64,000 bases of DNA, taken from the NCBI GenBank assembly GCA_902572515.1, contig CACGGJ010000002.1, positions 62,001 through 126,000 on the forward strand. The letters are read 5' to 3'. Within the stretch, counting starts at the first letter, position 1; every line of letters starts with the position of its first letter. This document shows, piece by piece, positions 38,233 to 51,326 of this stretch. The notes under the pieces were generated by a model. It was not told the DNA's origin, did no database searches, and saw only the letters and a program-made list of their open reading frames with translations. The stretch is from an uncultured Pelagibacteraceae bacterium. GTDB lineage: Bacteria > Pseudomonadota > Alphaproteobacteria > Pelagibacterales > Pelagibacteraceae. A program made the translations under genes and the position numbers.

Positions 38233-38894
38233 GAATTTACTTTCCAATCAGTTTCAAAGGTAACGTAATTTACTTGAATACATCTTCTTTCTTTAACAAT
38301 TTTTTTCTTTTCCATACCATGCCAGGTATTTGGTCCACTTGTAAAAAGATAACCATAATTATGTTTGTAAGGAAGTGTCTTAACTTTCTCTAATTTTTCA
38401 TTGTAAAAATCAGTTCCTAAATCTTCAGATTCATTTGTATTATTTACAAATATTAAGCCTGACATTAGTTTTTCTTTTATATCGCAATGAGGTTTTAACC
38501 AAAAACCCTCTCTATCACATATAACCTCAACTCTAACATAAGAATTTGATAAATCTTTATTTATCATTTTAGAAATTGTTTCATATGTTTCTTTAGATTG
38601 AAGTTCGTTTATAAATTTTACTAAATTTGGAAATTGTGATGCATTTTCTTTATTAATAAAACATCTAAACTTTATTGCTTGTCCACCTGAAGCTATACCT
38701 TGTCTAAATTCTGCAGCTCCACCATCTATTGCTCTTGTTCCATCATAATTAAGATTATGTTTACTGACATCAGGAATGTCTGCTTTAACTATTTCATCAA
38801 TAGCATCTTCTGACAAGGCATCGCTATACTCCCAGTGATCGAAAGGGAAATTGTATTGCTTCGAATTATTTTTAATTGAGTTTAAAAATGACAT
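38229..38894 (-). CDS. 2-oxoglutarate-Fe(II) oxygenase-like protein
   Basis: A 221-aa protein with the spacing of a double-stranded beta-helix dioxygenase. It has [21 protein letters not shown] (HxD iron ligands near residue 133), then [20 protein letters not shown], where the distal His and an Arg (2-oxoglutarate contact) would sit. The substrate is unknown. It starts on the last base of the ELM1-like gene's stop (TAATG) and so is probably translated with it. I cannot name the gene; the oxygenase fold is an inference from motifs. Confidence 0.6.
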   Translation of the reverse strand: MSFLNSIKNNSKQYNFPFDHWEYSDALSEDAIDEIVKADIPDVSKHNLNYDGTRAIDGGAAEFRQGIASGGQAIKFRCFINKENASQFPNLVKFINELQSKETYETISKMINKDLSNSYVRVEVICDREGFWLKPHCDIKEKLMSGLIFVNNTNESEDLGTDFYNEKLEKVKTLPYKHNYGYLFTSGPNTWHGMEKKKIVKERRCIQVNYVTFETDWKVNS

Positions 38895-39838
38895 TATGAT
38901 TGAATTTTTTCTTTAATAATTTTTGCTACTCTATTCGTTTCATCTAATTTTTGATAGTTCCAATTTTCAATTTCTTCACCTAAGTTTCTAGTAATATTTA
39001 ATTCTCTGAATAAATTTCTAAAATTTTGAAATCTCACGTCTTTTCTTTTCGGTAAAATATTAGCAACATAAATTGGTTTTCCAGTTAAAGCAGCTTCAGA
39101 TATCATTGAGCTAGAGTCACATGTAACAACTATATTTTCTGAAATTGCTAAAGCTGAAAGATAAGCTTTTTTATCAACGTTCATAATCACAGTGTGATTT
39201 TCTCCAAAAAACTCTTTTGCATAATGTATAGTATTTAATGGTGTTCTCATTGAAGGTATCACCACAAGTTGAAAATCATGTTTTTTCAATAGTTTGTAAA
39301 AAATTGAAAATATATGCTTCATATTTTTTGTTGAGTAGTCATAATATTTTGTAGGACCACCCATTATCAAACACCAAACTTTTCTATTATCCTGTTTGAT
39401 ATATGAATTTAGATAACTTCTATTTTCTTCAATTTCATTTTCTGTTAAATAATGAATTGCACCCTTTGTTTTAATTATATTTGTGCCGCTTATCCCATCA
39501 TGTTCGGGAGCAACAATAAAATCAAAATGATTAAAATCTACCTTTGGATCTTGAATATGAATATTTGAAACTTTTTTTTTTGAGATACTTTTTAAGTGGA
39601 TTGATGGAATCACACTTTTTCTTCCACATGAAATAATTACATCAAAATCATACTCGTTTATTTTTTGATAAACATTTTGTGATATTGGAGTTAATTTTGG
39701 AGGAACAATTTTCCAAAAATTATTTAGTTCAACCTTATGGTGTGTAAAATCCAAATCTAAAGCTTTAGCTAAACCTTCTACTTGGCTTATCATGCCATGC
39801 ATACCTTGAGTTAATAAAATACCTTTTAATTTAGTCAT
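38894..39838 (-). CDS. ELM1/DUF1022-family GT-B-like protein
   Basis: A 314-aa protein matching the bacterial relatives of plant mitochondrial fission protein ELM1. Supporting segments are NIHIQDPKVDFNHFDFIVAPEHDGISGTNIIKTKGAIHYLTE, LIMGGPTKYYDY, and a C-terminal VVTCDSSSMISEAALTGKPIYV that resembles the nucleotide-sugar site of GT-B glycosyltransferases such as MurG. The bacterial role is not established. It is the first gene of a two-gene minus-strand operon with the 2OG oxygenase-like gene and is divergent from trxB with a 21-base gap. Confidence 0.75.
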   Translation of the reverse strand: MTKLKGILLTQGMHGMISQVEGLAKALDLDFTHHKVELNNFWKIVPPKLTPISQNVYQKINEYDFDVIISCGRKSVIPSIHLKSISKKKVSNIHIQDPKVDFNHFDFIVAPEHDGISGTNIIKTKGAIHYLTENEIEENRSYLNSYIKQDNRKVWCLIMGGPTKYYDYSTKNMKHIFSIFYKLLKKHDFQLVVIPSMRTPLNTIHYAKEFFGENHTVIMNVDKKAYLSALAISENIVVTCDSSSMISEAALTGKPIYVANILPKRKDVRFQNFRNLFRELNITRNLGEEIENWNYQKLDETNRVAKIIKEKIQS

Positions 39839-39859
39839 TAATCACTATATAGCTTTCAT

Positions 39860-40804
39860 ATGAGTCAAAATCCAACTAAACACACAAAAGTGTTAATAAT
39901 TGGATCAGGTCCAGCTGGATACACTGCAGCAGTTTATGCTGCTCGTGCAATGTTAAATCCTATTTTAGTTTATGGATCTGAGCCAGGAGGACAATTAACA
40001 ACGACAACTGATGTTGAAAATTATCCAGGATTTTCTGAAGTTATTCAGGGGCCATGGTTAATGGATCAAATGAAAGAACAAGCAAAAGCAGTTGGAACTG
40101 AAATGATTGAAGACCATATTGGATCTGTAAATTTAAAAAGTTCACCATTTGAAGCAATTGGTGATAGTGGTCAGAAATATACTGCTGATAGCATTATTAT
40201 TTCTACTGGAGCTCAAGCAAGATGGTTAAATATAAAATCAGAACAGGAATTTAGAGGATTTGGAGTTTCTGCTTGTGCAACTTGTGACGGTTTCTTTTTT
40301 AAAAATAAAGAAGTTGCTGTAGTTGGAGGAGGTAATGCAGCGGTTGAAGAAGCAATGTTCCTTACAAAGTTTGCATCTAAAGTGAAATTAATCCACAGAA
40401 GAGATAGTTTAAGAGCTGAAAAAATGCTTCAAAAAAAATTAATGGAAAATAAAAAAATAGAAATAATTTGGGACTCTGTAGTTGAAGATGTGTTAGGTGA
40501 TAAAGATCCTAAAAATGTCAAAGGAATAAAGATTAAAAATGTTAAAACAAATAAAATACAAGAATTGAAACTTGATGGCGTATTCATTGCTATCGGTCAT
40601 GATCCAGCTACTCAACTTTTTAAAGATCAATTAAAAATGGATAATGAGGGATATTTAATTACCAAACCCGACTCAACAGAAACTAATGTTCCTGGTGTTT
40701 ATGCAGCTGGAGATGTAAAAGACAAAACATTTAGACAAGCTGTAACCGCTGCCGGTATGGGATGTATGGCTGCACTTGAAGCAGAAAAATTTTTATCTCA
40801 CTAA
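39860..40804 (+). CDS. trxB: Thioredoxin-disulfide reductase
   Basis: NADPH-dependent flavoenzyme regenerating reduced thioredoxin. FAD motif IIGSGPAGYTAAVYAARA is at the N-terminus; the redox-active CATC (GVSACATCDGFFF) lies near residue 139. The NADPH loop is VVGGGNAAVEEAMFLTKFA, and the C-terminal FAD segment is VPGVYAAGDVKDKTFRQAVTAAGMGC. At 314 aa it has the standard low-molecular-weight length. It is followed three bases later by a small membrane protein. Confidence 0.97.
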   Translation: MSQNPTKHTKVLIIGSGPAGYTAAVYAARAMLNPILVYGSEPGGQLTTTTDVENYPGFSEVIQGPWLMDQMKEQAKAVGTEMIEDHIGSVNLKSSPFEAIGDSGQKYTADSIIISTGAQARWLNIKSEQEFRGFGVSACATCDGFFFKNKEVAVVGGGNAAVEEAMFLTKFASKVKLIHRRDSLRAEKMLQKKLMENKKIEIIWDSVVEDVLGDKDPKNVKGIKIKNVKTNKIQELKLDGVFIAIGHDPATQLFKDQLKMDNEGYLITKPDSTETNVPGVYAAGDVKDKTFRQAVTAAGMGCMAALEAEKFLSH

Positions 40805-40807
40805 AAA

Positions 40808-41221
40808 ATGAAATTAAATTGGATTATTTTTGTAACTGGATGGATGTCATTCAGAGCAATTGGGTCAGGTTTATTTTTGTTTTGGATTTTTACCGAAAAT
40901 GAACGTTCGGCACCATCCGAATGGATAATTCCTTTTGTGGGTGACTTTTTTATTGGGATAACTGCTTTATTTTTAGTTTACTACATTATAAAAAAACCAA
41001 GCACTATACTATGGGGTCTTTTGCTGTCTTGGAATGTGATTGGTTTGTTAGATTTAATTGGGGCAATAAATGTAAGTTTTGCTGCTCCTTATGCACCTAT
41101 ACCAGAAATAGGATTTAATGAATTGGTTGTAAGATTTATTTTAAGTTTGAATACTTTATTTCAGATTTCTTGTATTTACTTATTATTTCAAAAAGACATA
41201 AAAGAATATTTTAAATTTTAA
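40808..41221 (+). CDS. Small four-helix membrane protein, function unknown
   Basis: A 137-aa hydrophobic protein with about four membrane helices (IIFVTGWMSFRAIGSGLFLFWIF, FVGDFFIGITALFLVYYII, TILWGLLLSWNVIGLLDLIGAI, FILSLNTLFQISCIYLLF). I do not recognise the family. It begins three bases after trxB, so it is probably co-transcribed, and it ends three bases before the convergent NAD-binding gene. Codon use matches the neighbours. Confidence 0.65.
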   Translation: MKLNWIIFVTGWMSFRAIGSGLFLFWIFTENERSAPSEWIIPFVGDFFIGITALFLVYYIIKKPSTILWGLLLSWNVIGLLDLIGAINVSFAAPYAPIPEIGFNELVVRFILSLNTLFQISCIYLLFQKDIKEYFKF

Positions 41222-41224
41222 AAA

Positions 41225-41880
41225 TTAATTATTACTAATTTCAACTATTTCATTAGACTCGAATACTTGTTGTCTAAAGTCACCATTAGAAATTTTAATC
41301 ATTGCTTTTGCAACTTTTTTAGAATGAATTGGTTTCATTTTTTTTAATGGTCCTAAAAATAAAGGTGATAATAATTTAAATACAAAAATACCTAATTTCT
41401 CTGCTAATCTTTTTTCTTTTCTATCTCCAATTAAAAAAGAAGGTCTCATTATTCCAAGTTTATTAAAACTCAATCTTTTTAACTCTTCCTCTACTAATCC
41501 TTTAAATTTTAAATAATCTCCTGAACTATTAGGATCTGCATAGCCCGAAGAGACAAAAACGAATGAATTTACTGAGTTAGATTTTGTTATTTGTGCGATT
41601 TGTTTTGGTAAATCAAGTTCAACTCTTCTATATTCATCTTTATCAGGTGAATTTTGCTTTGTAGTACCAATGCAAAAATAACAGTGATCACCTGTCATCT
41701 CTTCTTTATGCTTTTCTATATTATTAAAATCAGTTTTAACAATCTCAACTTTAAGGTCATTAATGATGATTTCTGAACGTACAAAAAGTTTAATTTTATT
41801 ATAGTTCTCATTTTTTATTAATTGATCAAGAAGATGACCACCAACTAAACCTGTTGAACCAAAGACTAAGGCTGTTTTCA

Positions 41881-41881
<1 letters not shown>
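41225..41881 (-). CDS. NAD(P)-binding Rossmann protein, TIP30/HTATIP2-like
   Basis: A 218-aa atypical short-chain dehydrogenase. The N-terminal nucleotide loop is ALVFGSTGLVGGHLLDQL, followed by CYFCIGTTKQNSPDKDEYRRVELDLP, SFVFVSSGYADPNSSGDYLKFKGLVEEEL (YxxxK as YLKFK) and IMRPSFLIGDRKEKRLAEKL. These match TIP30/YbjT-type oxidoreductases. The substrate is unknown. It shares one base with the stop of the upstream aminotransferase (TAATG), so the two are probably co-transcribed. Confidence 0.75.
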
Positions 41882-45272
<3,391 letters not shown>

Positions 45273-45291
<19 letters not shown>

Positions 45292-46028
45292 TTATTACTG
45301 GTGGGGCAACTAGAATTGGAGCTGCAATTGCAAAAAAATTATCTGGCACAAATAAAGAAATATTAATTCATTTCAATAAATCAAAATTAAAAGCTAAAAA
45401 ATTAAAAAAAGAATTAGAGGGTAATGGTACTGAAGTTTACCTTGTAAAAGGAGATTTGAGTAAAGAAAAAGATGTAAATAAAATTGTTAAATATGCCAAA
45501 TTAAAATTAAAATATTTTGATTGTTTAATTAACAATGCTTCTTTATTTGAAAATGATAAAATAGAAAACTTCTCAACAGATAGTTGGGGTAAACACTTGA
45601 GAACGAATTTAAGAACACCTGCTTTATTATCAAAAGAATTTGCTAAAAATACAAAAGGAAAAAATAATAATATAATAAATATAATTGATCAGAGAGTCTT
45701 TAAACTTACTCCTTACTTTTTTTCATACACTATAAGTAAGACTGGCCTTTATACTCTTACCAAAACAAGTGCTATGAGCTTAGCTCCAAAAATAAGGGTC
45801 AATGGAATAGCACCAGGACCAACCATAAAAAATCAAAGACAGTCTGAAAAACATTTCAAAAAACAATATTTAGCAACCCCTTTAAAAAGACAAGTTGATG
45901 TAGAACAAATATGTAACGCTGTTGACTTTTTTATTAAAAATAGATCTATTACTGGTCAAGTATTAGCAATTGACAGCGGGCAGAATTTAAACTGGCAAAC
46001 ACCAGATATAATGGGAGGGAAAGAGTGA
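45273..46028 (+). CDS. Short-chain dehydrogenase, pteridine-reductase (FolM)-like
   Basis: A 251-aa classical SDR. The cofactor loop is [16 protein letters not shown], followed by NNASLFEND and catalytic YTISK ([17 protein letters not shown]) with an upstream [10 protein letters not shown] segment. The C-terminal [10 protein letters not shown] is also typical. The TGGATRIG loop and DQR segment resemble pteridine reductases (PTR1/FolM), and a FolB-like gene lies 1.1 kb downstream, so a dihydropterin or dihydrofolate reductase role is plausible but inferred. It overlaps uvrB by 19 bases and the next gene by 4 (GTGA). Confidence 0.78.
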
Positions 46029-46957
46029 AAAAAATTTTCATAATTGTTATTTTTAGCTTGATTTTATGTGGAAATGCTTTTGCGAATGGAAAAATTTTAA
46101 AAAGTGGCTTTATTACCAAATCTGCCTCAGTAAATGAGAGCATGAACATTAATGATCCAAAAAATAAAATTATAATTATTTATAATCATGGACAAAATAA
46201 AAATGATAAAGGAATAAAGAATGAATGTATTTGGGTTAGTCAAATAAGAAATAAAGCTTCACTGGTAGATTTGGAAATTAATAGCAAAAAAATTATGGTT
46301 TATAACTTTTGTACTAACCATTTAGCTGGAGACATGTCGCCGAAAAAATACTGGAAGTTTAAAGAACCTTATGAAGGTATACATAAATTAGATAAAAGAA
46401 TTGAAAAAAATTTAGAATTAGTAGAAAAATTTGTAGAAATAGGTGTGCCTAGAAAACAAATTATTATATCAGGTCACTCTTGTGGTGGTCTATTAACTTT
46501 AATGTTATTGGCCGCTCATCCTGAAAAAGTAGGTGGAGGTATATCATATATGCAAGCTTGTTATGGCAAACTCTCCAAAAATTATAAAGTAAAAAAAGTT
46601 GGTTCTGAGGAGGCACTAGCAAAATTTGCAAAAAAATACCCAGGGGGTGCTGAGCTAAGACAAAGACAGATTGATAATATTAAAAAATCAAATGATATGC
46701 CTGTTCTTGCTTTTACACATCCAAAAGATAAGTATGAAGGTCTGTTATCTGATTGGTTAGAAGATGTTCCGGGGGTTAAAAGAATTGTGATTTCAGAGGA
46801 TTTCAAAATAAATGGAAAAAACTGTGTCATGAAAGGAATTGACTGGGAGGAAAAAGTATCTGAAAGAAAAAATGGTGGTCATGAAATGAATCAGGGACTT
46901 TGTTTTCAGTACTATAATCCAGTAATTTTAGATTATATTGCCTCAAGAATTAAATAA
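46025..46957 (+). CDS. Secreted alpha/beta-hydrolase
   Basis: A 310-aa protein with a clear signal peptide ([19 protein letters not shown]) and an alpha/beta-hydrolase core. It has an IIYNHGQNKND oxyanion region, nucleophile elbow GHSCGG (IIISGHSCGGLLTLML), a later FTHPKDKYEG acid candidate and the GGHEMNQGLCF histidine. Several Cys residues suggest disulfides in the periplasm. The substrate is unknown; it may be a dienelactone-hydrolase-like or esterase protein. The start is GTG at 46025, overlapping the SDR stop. It is embedded in the uvrB-to-pgsA run. Confidence 0.72.
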   Translation: MKKIFIIVIFSLILCGNAFANGKILKSGFITKSASVNESMNINDPKNKIIIIYNHGQNKNDKGIKNECIWVSQIRNKASLVDLEINSKKIMVYNFCTNHLAGDMSPKKYWKFKEPYEGIHKLDKRIEKNLELVEKFVEIGVPRKQIIISGHSCGGLLTLMLLAAHPEKVGGGISYMQACYGKLSKNYKVKKVGSEEALAKFAKKYPGGAELRQRQIDNIKKSNDMPVLAFTHPKDKYEGLLSDWLEDVPGVKRIVISEDFKINGKNCVMKGIDWEEKVSERKNGGHEMNQGLCFQYYNPVILDYIASRIK

Positions 46958-46958
46958 T

Positions 46959-47105
46959 ATGAAAAAAATTAATCCTTTTTTTGCAGCAGCAATAATTTTG
47001 GTTGGTGGTTTTTTTGCATTTAAAATAATGTCATTTTTTGGTTGCTATGTTCGTATTGAGGATGGGAATGCATGTTGGAATCTTACTATTTTTGGAACTA
47101 AATAA
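46959..47105 (+). CDS. Small 48-aa membrane protein (not in ORF track)
   Basis: An ATG-initiated frame MKKINPFFAAAIILVGGFFA... ending ...WNLTIFGTK starts two bases after the hydrolase stop; its TAA shares a base with the folB ATG (TAATG). It has one membrane helix and a short tail with two Cys, one Trp and a few charged residues. Perfect fit between two coupled genes, and hydrophobic then polar composition, argue that it is translated. I know no family for it. Confidence 0.6.
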   Translation: MKKINPFFAAAIILVGGFFAFKIMSFFGCYVRIEDGNACWNLTIFGTK

Positions 47106-47530
47106 TGAAAAAAAATAATTTAAAAATTGTCAAAATAGATAAAAATAAAACTTTATTTAATTATGAGAAAAAAATCCTAATTAATGAATTAATTTTAGAT
47201 TTAAAACTTGGTTATTACGATTTTGAAAAAGAAAAACCACAGAAGGTTAAATTTAGTCTTGAAATAGACTATGAGGACAAAAAACCTTCAAGCGATAAAG
47301 ATATAAAATCCATTGTTAATTATGGAACTATAGTAAAATTAATTACGAAACTTGTAAAAAAGAAACATTATAATTTCCTAGAAACTTTAGCAGAAGCTGT
47401 TTTTGATGAACTATTTAAAGACAAAAGGATTGCTAAAATAATGTTGAAAATTGAAAAATTAGAAATCTTAAAACAGTGTTCATCTGTTGGTATTCAAATT
47501 ACCAAAAAGAGAAGCCATGATAAGCTCTGA
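47105..47530 (+). CDS. folB: Dihydroneopterin aldolase-like protein (FolB family)
   Basis: Folate pathway aldolase that splits dihydroneopterin. The 141-aa sequence follows the FolB pattern: [33 protein letters not shown], then [22 protein letters not shown], the active-site-type [14 protein letters not shown], and [25 protein letters not shown]. It has an N-terminal extension of about 20 residues. The family also contains FolX epimerases, so the exact reaction is less certain. It overlaps the uvrC start by 14 bases; the upstream SDR may act in the same pathway. Confidence 0.82.
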   Translation: MKKNNLKIVKIDKNKTLFNYEKKILINELILDLKLGYYDFEKEKPQKVKFSLEIDYEDKKPSSDKDIKSIVNYGTIVKLITKLVKKKHYNFLETLAEAVFDELFKDKRIAKIMLKIEKLEILKQCSSVGIQITKKRSHDKL

Positions 47531-49352
47531 AATAGGAAAAGAAGTAATTAAAAAAGAGCTACCTCTAGTACCAAAACTTCCAGGCGTATACAGGATGCTT
47601 AATGAAAAAAATGAAATTCTTTATGTGGGTAAAGCCAAAAATTTACCAAATAGATTAAAGAGTTATGTTGCAGAAAAAAATCACATAATTAGAACTGAAA
47701 GAATGTTATCTCAAACAAGAAAATTAGAGATAACAACAACATCTAATGAAAGTGAAGCATTACTTCTAGAAGCAAATTTAATTAAAAAGCATAAACCAAA
47801 GTTCAATATCCTTTTACGTGATGATAAGTCGTTTCCATTTATATTTATAGGTAATAAAGACAAGTGGCCTCAAATAAAAAGACATAGAGGGAAAAAAACA
47901 AAAGAAGGTTTTTACTTTGGACCTTTTGCCTCTGCTGGTTCAGCTAATTGGACAATCAAAATGATCCAAAAAATTTTCCATCTAAGAGTTTGTGATGACA
48001 CCGTTTTCAAAAACAGAGAAAGACCATGTATTTTATATCAAATAAAAAGATGTTCTGGGCCTTGTGTGGGATACATAAAAAAAGAGGAGTATAATCAAAC
48101 AGTAGAGGATGCTATTGAATTTGTTTCAGGCAAATCTAGGAAAATTCAAAAAAATCTTTCTAATCAAATGGAAAAGGCGAGTGAGGATCTTGATTTTGAA
48201 AAAGCTGTAATTTTAAGAGATAGAATCAAAGCATTGAATATAATTCAATCTTCACAGAGAATTAATGAAGCAAATTTAGTTGAGGCAGATGTTATTGGTG
48301 GTTACAAAGAATCTGGAAAAACTTGTATTCAAGTATTTTTTTATAGATCAAAACAAAATTGGGGTAATCAAGCTTTTTTTCCAAAACACGATCCCGATGA
48401 AAAGTTTAGTGAAATTCTGAATTCATTTGTTTCTCAATTTTATGAAAACAAAAGTGTTCCTTCGTCAATTATTCTTTCAGAAGAAATAAAAGAAAAAGCA
48501 CTAATTGAAAAAACACTGACCCAAAAAGAAGGTAAACATATAAATATTACAGTTGCGAAAAAAGGATCAAAACTAAAAGTAATTAGTCAAGCAATTAAAA
48601 ATGCAAAGGATAGTCTAAATAGAAAACTTTATGAAAGTCAGAATAATAAAGAATTGTTCGATGCAGTAGCTAAAAAATTTAATTTAGAAACCAATATAAA
48701 TTTAATCGAGGTTTATGATAATAGTCATATTCAAGGCACAAATAGTGTTGGCGCTTTAATAACCTACGGCGATGAAGGATTTATCAAAAAAAGATATAGA
48801 AAATTTAATATTAAGCATAAAAAAAATGAGCAAGACGACTATGGAATGATGAGAGAAGTATTAAATAGAAGGTTCAAAAGAGCAGTTCAAGAAAAAGATA
48901 ATTATCTTGCTTTTCCTGATTTGGTTTTAGTGGATGGAGGAAAAGGTCAATATTCAGTAGCTAGAGAGAGCCTTAATGAATTAGGACTTCACGACATTCC
49001 AATTATTGCAATAGCAAAAGGTAAATTTAGAAATAGTGGAAATGAAACTTTTTTTCACAATGGCAAAGAATATAAATTCACTAGAAATGACCCTACCCTA
49101 TTTTTTCTTCAAAGAATAAGAGATGAATCACATAGATTTGCCATTAGCGCTCACAGAGCAAAGAGAAAAAAAGGTATAAGCAAATCTCTGTTAGATCAAA
49201 TAGAGGGGATTGGGGCCATAAGAAAAAGAGCTTTATTGAACCATTTTGGATCTGCTAGATCGGTTGAGTCTGCTAGCTTAGATGAAATAAAATCTGTAGA
49301 AGGTGTTGAAGAAAAAGTAGCAAAAAAGATATATAACTTTTTTCACGAATAA
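47517..49352 (+). CDS. uvrC: Excinuclease ABC subunit C
   Basis: Dual-incision nuclease of nucleotide excision repair. The N-terminal GIY-YIG domain is [30 protein letters not shown] Cys-rich segment [17 protein letters not shown], the UVR motif [16 protein letters not shown], the RNase H-like C-terminal nuclease ([31 protein letters not shown]) and a HhH pair ([29 protein letters not shown]) follow. The ORF track starts at a TTG; the ATG at 47517 ([13 protein letters not shown], 611 aa) is preferred. It is directly followed by pgsA, as in many proteobacteria. Confidence 0.97.
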   Translation: MISSEIGKEVIKKELPLVPKLPGVYRMLNEKNEILYVGKAKNLPNRLKSYVAEKNHIIRTERMLSQTRKLEITTTSNESEALLLEANLIKKHKPKFNILLRDDKSFPFIFIGNKDKWPQIKRHRGKKTKEGFYFGPFASAGSANWTIKMIQKIFHLRVCDDTVFKNRERPCILYQIKRCSGPCVGYIKKEEYNQTVEDAIEFVSGKSRKIQKNLSNQMEKASEDLDFEKAVILRDRIKALNIIQSSQRINEANLVEADVIGGYKESGKTCIQVFFYRSKQNWGNQAFFPKHDPDEKFSEILNSFVSQFYENKSVPSSIILSEEIKEKALIEKTLTQKEGKHINITVAKKGSKLKVISQAIKNAKDSLNRKLYESQNNKELFDAVAKKFNLETNINLIEVYDNSHIQGTNSVGALITYGDEGFIKKRYRKFNIKHKKNEQDDYGMMREVLNRRFKRAVQEKDNYLAFPDLVLVDGGKGQYSVARESLNELGLHDIPIIAIAKGKFRNSGNETFFHNGKEYKFTRNDPTLFFLQRIRDESHRFAISAHRAKRKKGISKSLLDQIEGIGAIRKRALLNHFGSARSVESASLDEIKSVEGVEEKVAKKIYNFFHE

Positions 49353-49354
49353 TT

Positions 49355-49939
49355 ATGCTAAAAAAAATTCCAAATATATTAACGATAGGGCGAATAATAA
49401 TTGTTCCCTTTTTTGTTTTAGCTTTTTATCTTCCAGGATTTTATGGTGATCTTACTGCTTTAATATTATTTATTGTTGCATCTTTTACGGACTTTTTAGA
49501 TGGTATGTTGGCCAGAATGTTTGGGGTAGAGTCAAAACTGGGTGAGTTATTAGATCCTATAGCTGATAAAATTATTGTTGCTACAGCATTAATACTTCTG
49601 GTTATGGATGGAACAATCAGAAATTACGAAGTAATTGCAGCAATTATAATTCTTACAAGAGAAATTTTAATTTCAGGTTTGAGAGAATTTTTAGCAAAAG
49701 GAAGAATAAAACTTCCTGTTTCAAATCTTGCAAAACTTAAAACAGTATTACAAATGGTATCAATTGCTCTTTTATTGTCTGGAGATACTGGAAATAAAAT
49801 AATTAATTTCCAAGATTATAATGCTCAAACTATAGGTATAATTCTTTTGTGGTTATCGGCTGCTTTAACACTTTTTACTGCATATGATTATATGCGAAAA
49901 GGTATTGATCACGCTATGTCTGAAGACAGTAAAGACTAG
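49355..49939 (+). CDS. pgsA: CDP-diacylglycerol--glycerol-3-phosphate 3-phosphatidyltransferase
   Basis: Membrane enzyme making phosphatidylglycerol phosphate, the first step of acidic phospholipid synthesis. The CDP-alcohol phosphotransferase signature DG-x2-AR-x8-G-x3-D-x3-D is complete in DFLDGMLARMFGVESKLGELLDPIADK. About five membrane helices are seen in 194 aa. It is coupled to uvrC by a two-base gap. Its TAG and the convergent ilvE TAG share the palindrome CTAG. Confidence 0.94.
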   Translation: MLKKIPNILTIGRIIIVPFFVLAFYLPGFYGDLTALILFIVASFTDFLDGMLARMFGVESKLGELLDPIADKIIVATALILLVMDGTIRNYEVIAAIIILTREILISGLREFLAKGRIKLPVSNLAKLKTVLQMVSIALLLSGDTGNKIINFQDYNAQTIGIILLWLSAALTLFTAYDYMRKGIDHAMSEDSKD

Positions 49940-50817
49940 GCTGCTTTTTTCTTCCTAACTAATGCCTGATAACTTTCATTTAAATCAATAATAGTATCAC
50001 AAACTTTAAACTGATTTTCAGCAATACAAGATACTGGTGTTACCTCTGCTGCTGTTCCTGTTAAAAAACATCCAACAAAATTAGGTAATTCAGTTGGACT
50101 AATTTTTCTTTCATGTACTTTTATATTTTTTGATTTTGCAATTCCAATTACAGTTCTTCTTGTGATACCATCTAAAAAAGAATCTGGTATTGGAGTGTGA
50201 ATTTCTTCATTTTTATCTTTGAAAAAAATATTTGCTCCAGTTGCTTCAGCAATATTTCCTTCATGATCAAGCATTAAAGAATCTGTGTAACCTTGCTTTT
50301 CTGCTTCATGTTTTGAAAGAGTACAAATCATGTAAAGACCTGATGCTTTTGTGTCCCATGGTATTGTATTGGGTGCTGGTCTTCTCCAATTTGAAATATT
50401 TAATCTTATTCCTTCCACTTTGAGTTTAGGATCAAAATATGATCCCCATTCCCATGTAGCAATCGCAACATGTATTTTTGTTTGTTGCGCAGAAATAGCC
50501 ATCATCTCACTTCCTCTCCAAGCAACAGGTCGTACATAACCATTTTCTACTTTTTGAGTTGCGATAATTTTATTTGATGCATTATTGATTTCTTCTTCGG
50601 TATATGGAATTTCAAAACCCATTCTTCTAGCGGAGTGAAAAAATCTGGCTGTGTGCTCTTCTAATTTGAAAATTGAACCATCGTAAACTCTCTCACCCTC
50701 AAATACACAACTAGCGTAGTGCATACCATGGCTTAAAACATGAAGTTTAACGTCAGCCCAATCAACTAATTCATTGTTGTACCATATTTTTCCAGATCTC
50801 TTGTCGTAAGGTATCAT
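49936..50817 (-). CDS. ilvE: Branched-chain amino acid aminotransferase
   Basis: PLP fold-type IV transaminase for the last step of Leu, Ile and Val synthesis. Signatures include GMHYASCVFEGERVYDG near residue 32, the PLP lysine region PWDTKASGLYMICTLSKHEA, YTDSLMLDHEGNIAEATGANIFF, and the phosphate-loop end ECFLTGTAAEVTP-like segment FVGCFLTGTAAEVTPV. There are 293 aa. It is divergent from the MarR regulator gene. D-amino-acid transaminase or ADC lyase are paralogues, but the motif set is IlvE-like. Confidence 0.93.
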   Translation of the reverse strand: MIPYDKRSGKIWYNNELVDWADVKLHVLSHGMHYASCVFEGERVYDGSIFKLEEHTARFFHSARRMGFEIPYTEEEINNASNKIIATQKVENGYVRPVAWRGSEMMAISAQQTKIHVAIATWEWGSYFDPKLKVEGIRLNISNWRRPAPNTIPWDTKASGLYMICTLSKHEAEKQGYTDSLMLDHEGNIAEATGANIFFKDKNEEIHTPIPDSFLDGITRRTVIGIAKSKNIKVHERKISPTELPNFVGCFLTGTAAEVTPVSCIAENQFKVCDTIIDLNESYQALVRKKKAA

Positions 50818-50888
50818 GTGTGAAAATTTTTTATTTATAACTGAAAAATATCTTTGTATCTTTAATATGTCAATATAACTTACCTATT

Positions 50889-51326
50889 ATGAAAGAACTT
50901 TTATATTTAAAAGATGACCAGCTTAAAGATCTAATTGAAAAACTATTCGTAAGCTACAGAGAAACCTTTTCTGACTCTAAAAAAATATTAGATAGACATT
51001 CAATTGGTTTAGCACACCATAAAGTAATTCATTTACTTTCAATGTATGAAGGGATCTCAATTTCTGAGCTGCTTAAGAGATTAAAAGTCACAAAACAAAG
51101 CCTAAATCGTGTTCTTAAAGATTTGATTAAACTTGAAATCGTAATTTTTAAAAAAGATGACCAAGATACCAGAGTAAAGCATGTTTTTCTTAATGATAAA
51201 GGTAAAAAAATTTTTAATGAAATTTTCAATTTACAAAAAAAGAGAATTTATAATGCTTTATTAAATTCAAGTTCTGAAGAAGTTATAAATTTTGATAATG
51301 TACTAAGTAAAATAATTAATGGATAA
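50889..51326 (+). CDS. MarR-family transcriptional regulator (PetP-like)
   Basis: A 145-aa winged-helix regulator: ISISELLKRLKVTKQSLNRVLKDLIKLEIVIFKK forms the recognition helix and wing start, followed by DQDTRVKHVFLNDKGKKIFNEIF. It overlaps the OmpR-type gene by 8 bases. A MarR plus OmpR-type pair is the PetP/PetR arrangement known from Rhodobacter, where it is linked to cytochrome bc1 expression. In this window petABC lies about 8 kb away. The PetP name is inference from context. Confidence 0.82.
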   Translation: MKELLYLKDDQLKDLIEKLFVSYRETFSDSKKILDRHSIGLAHHKVIHLLSMYEGISISELLKRLKVTKQSLNRVLKDLIKLEIVIFKKDDQDTRVKHVFLNDKGKKIFNEIFNLQKKRIYNALLNSSSEEVINFDNVLSKIING

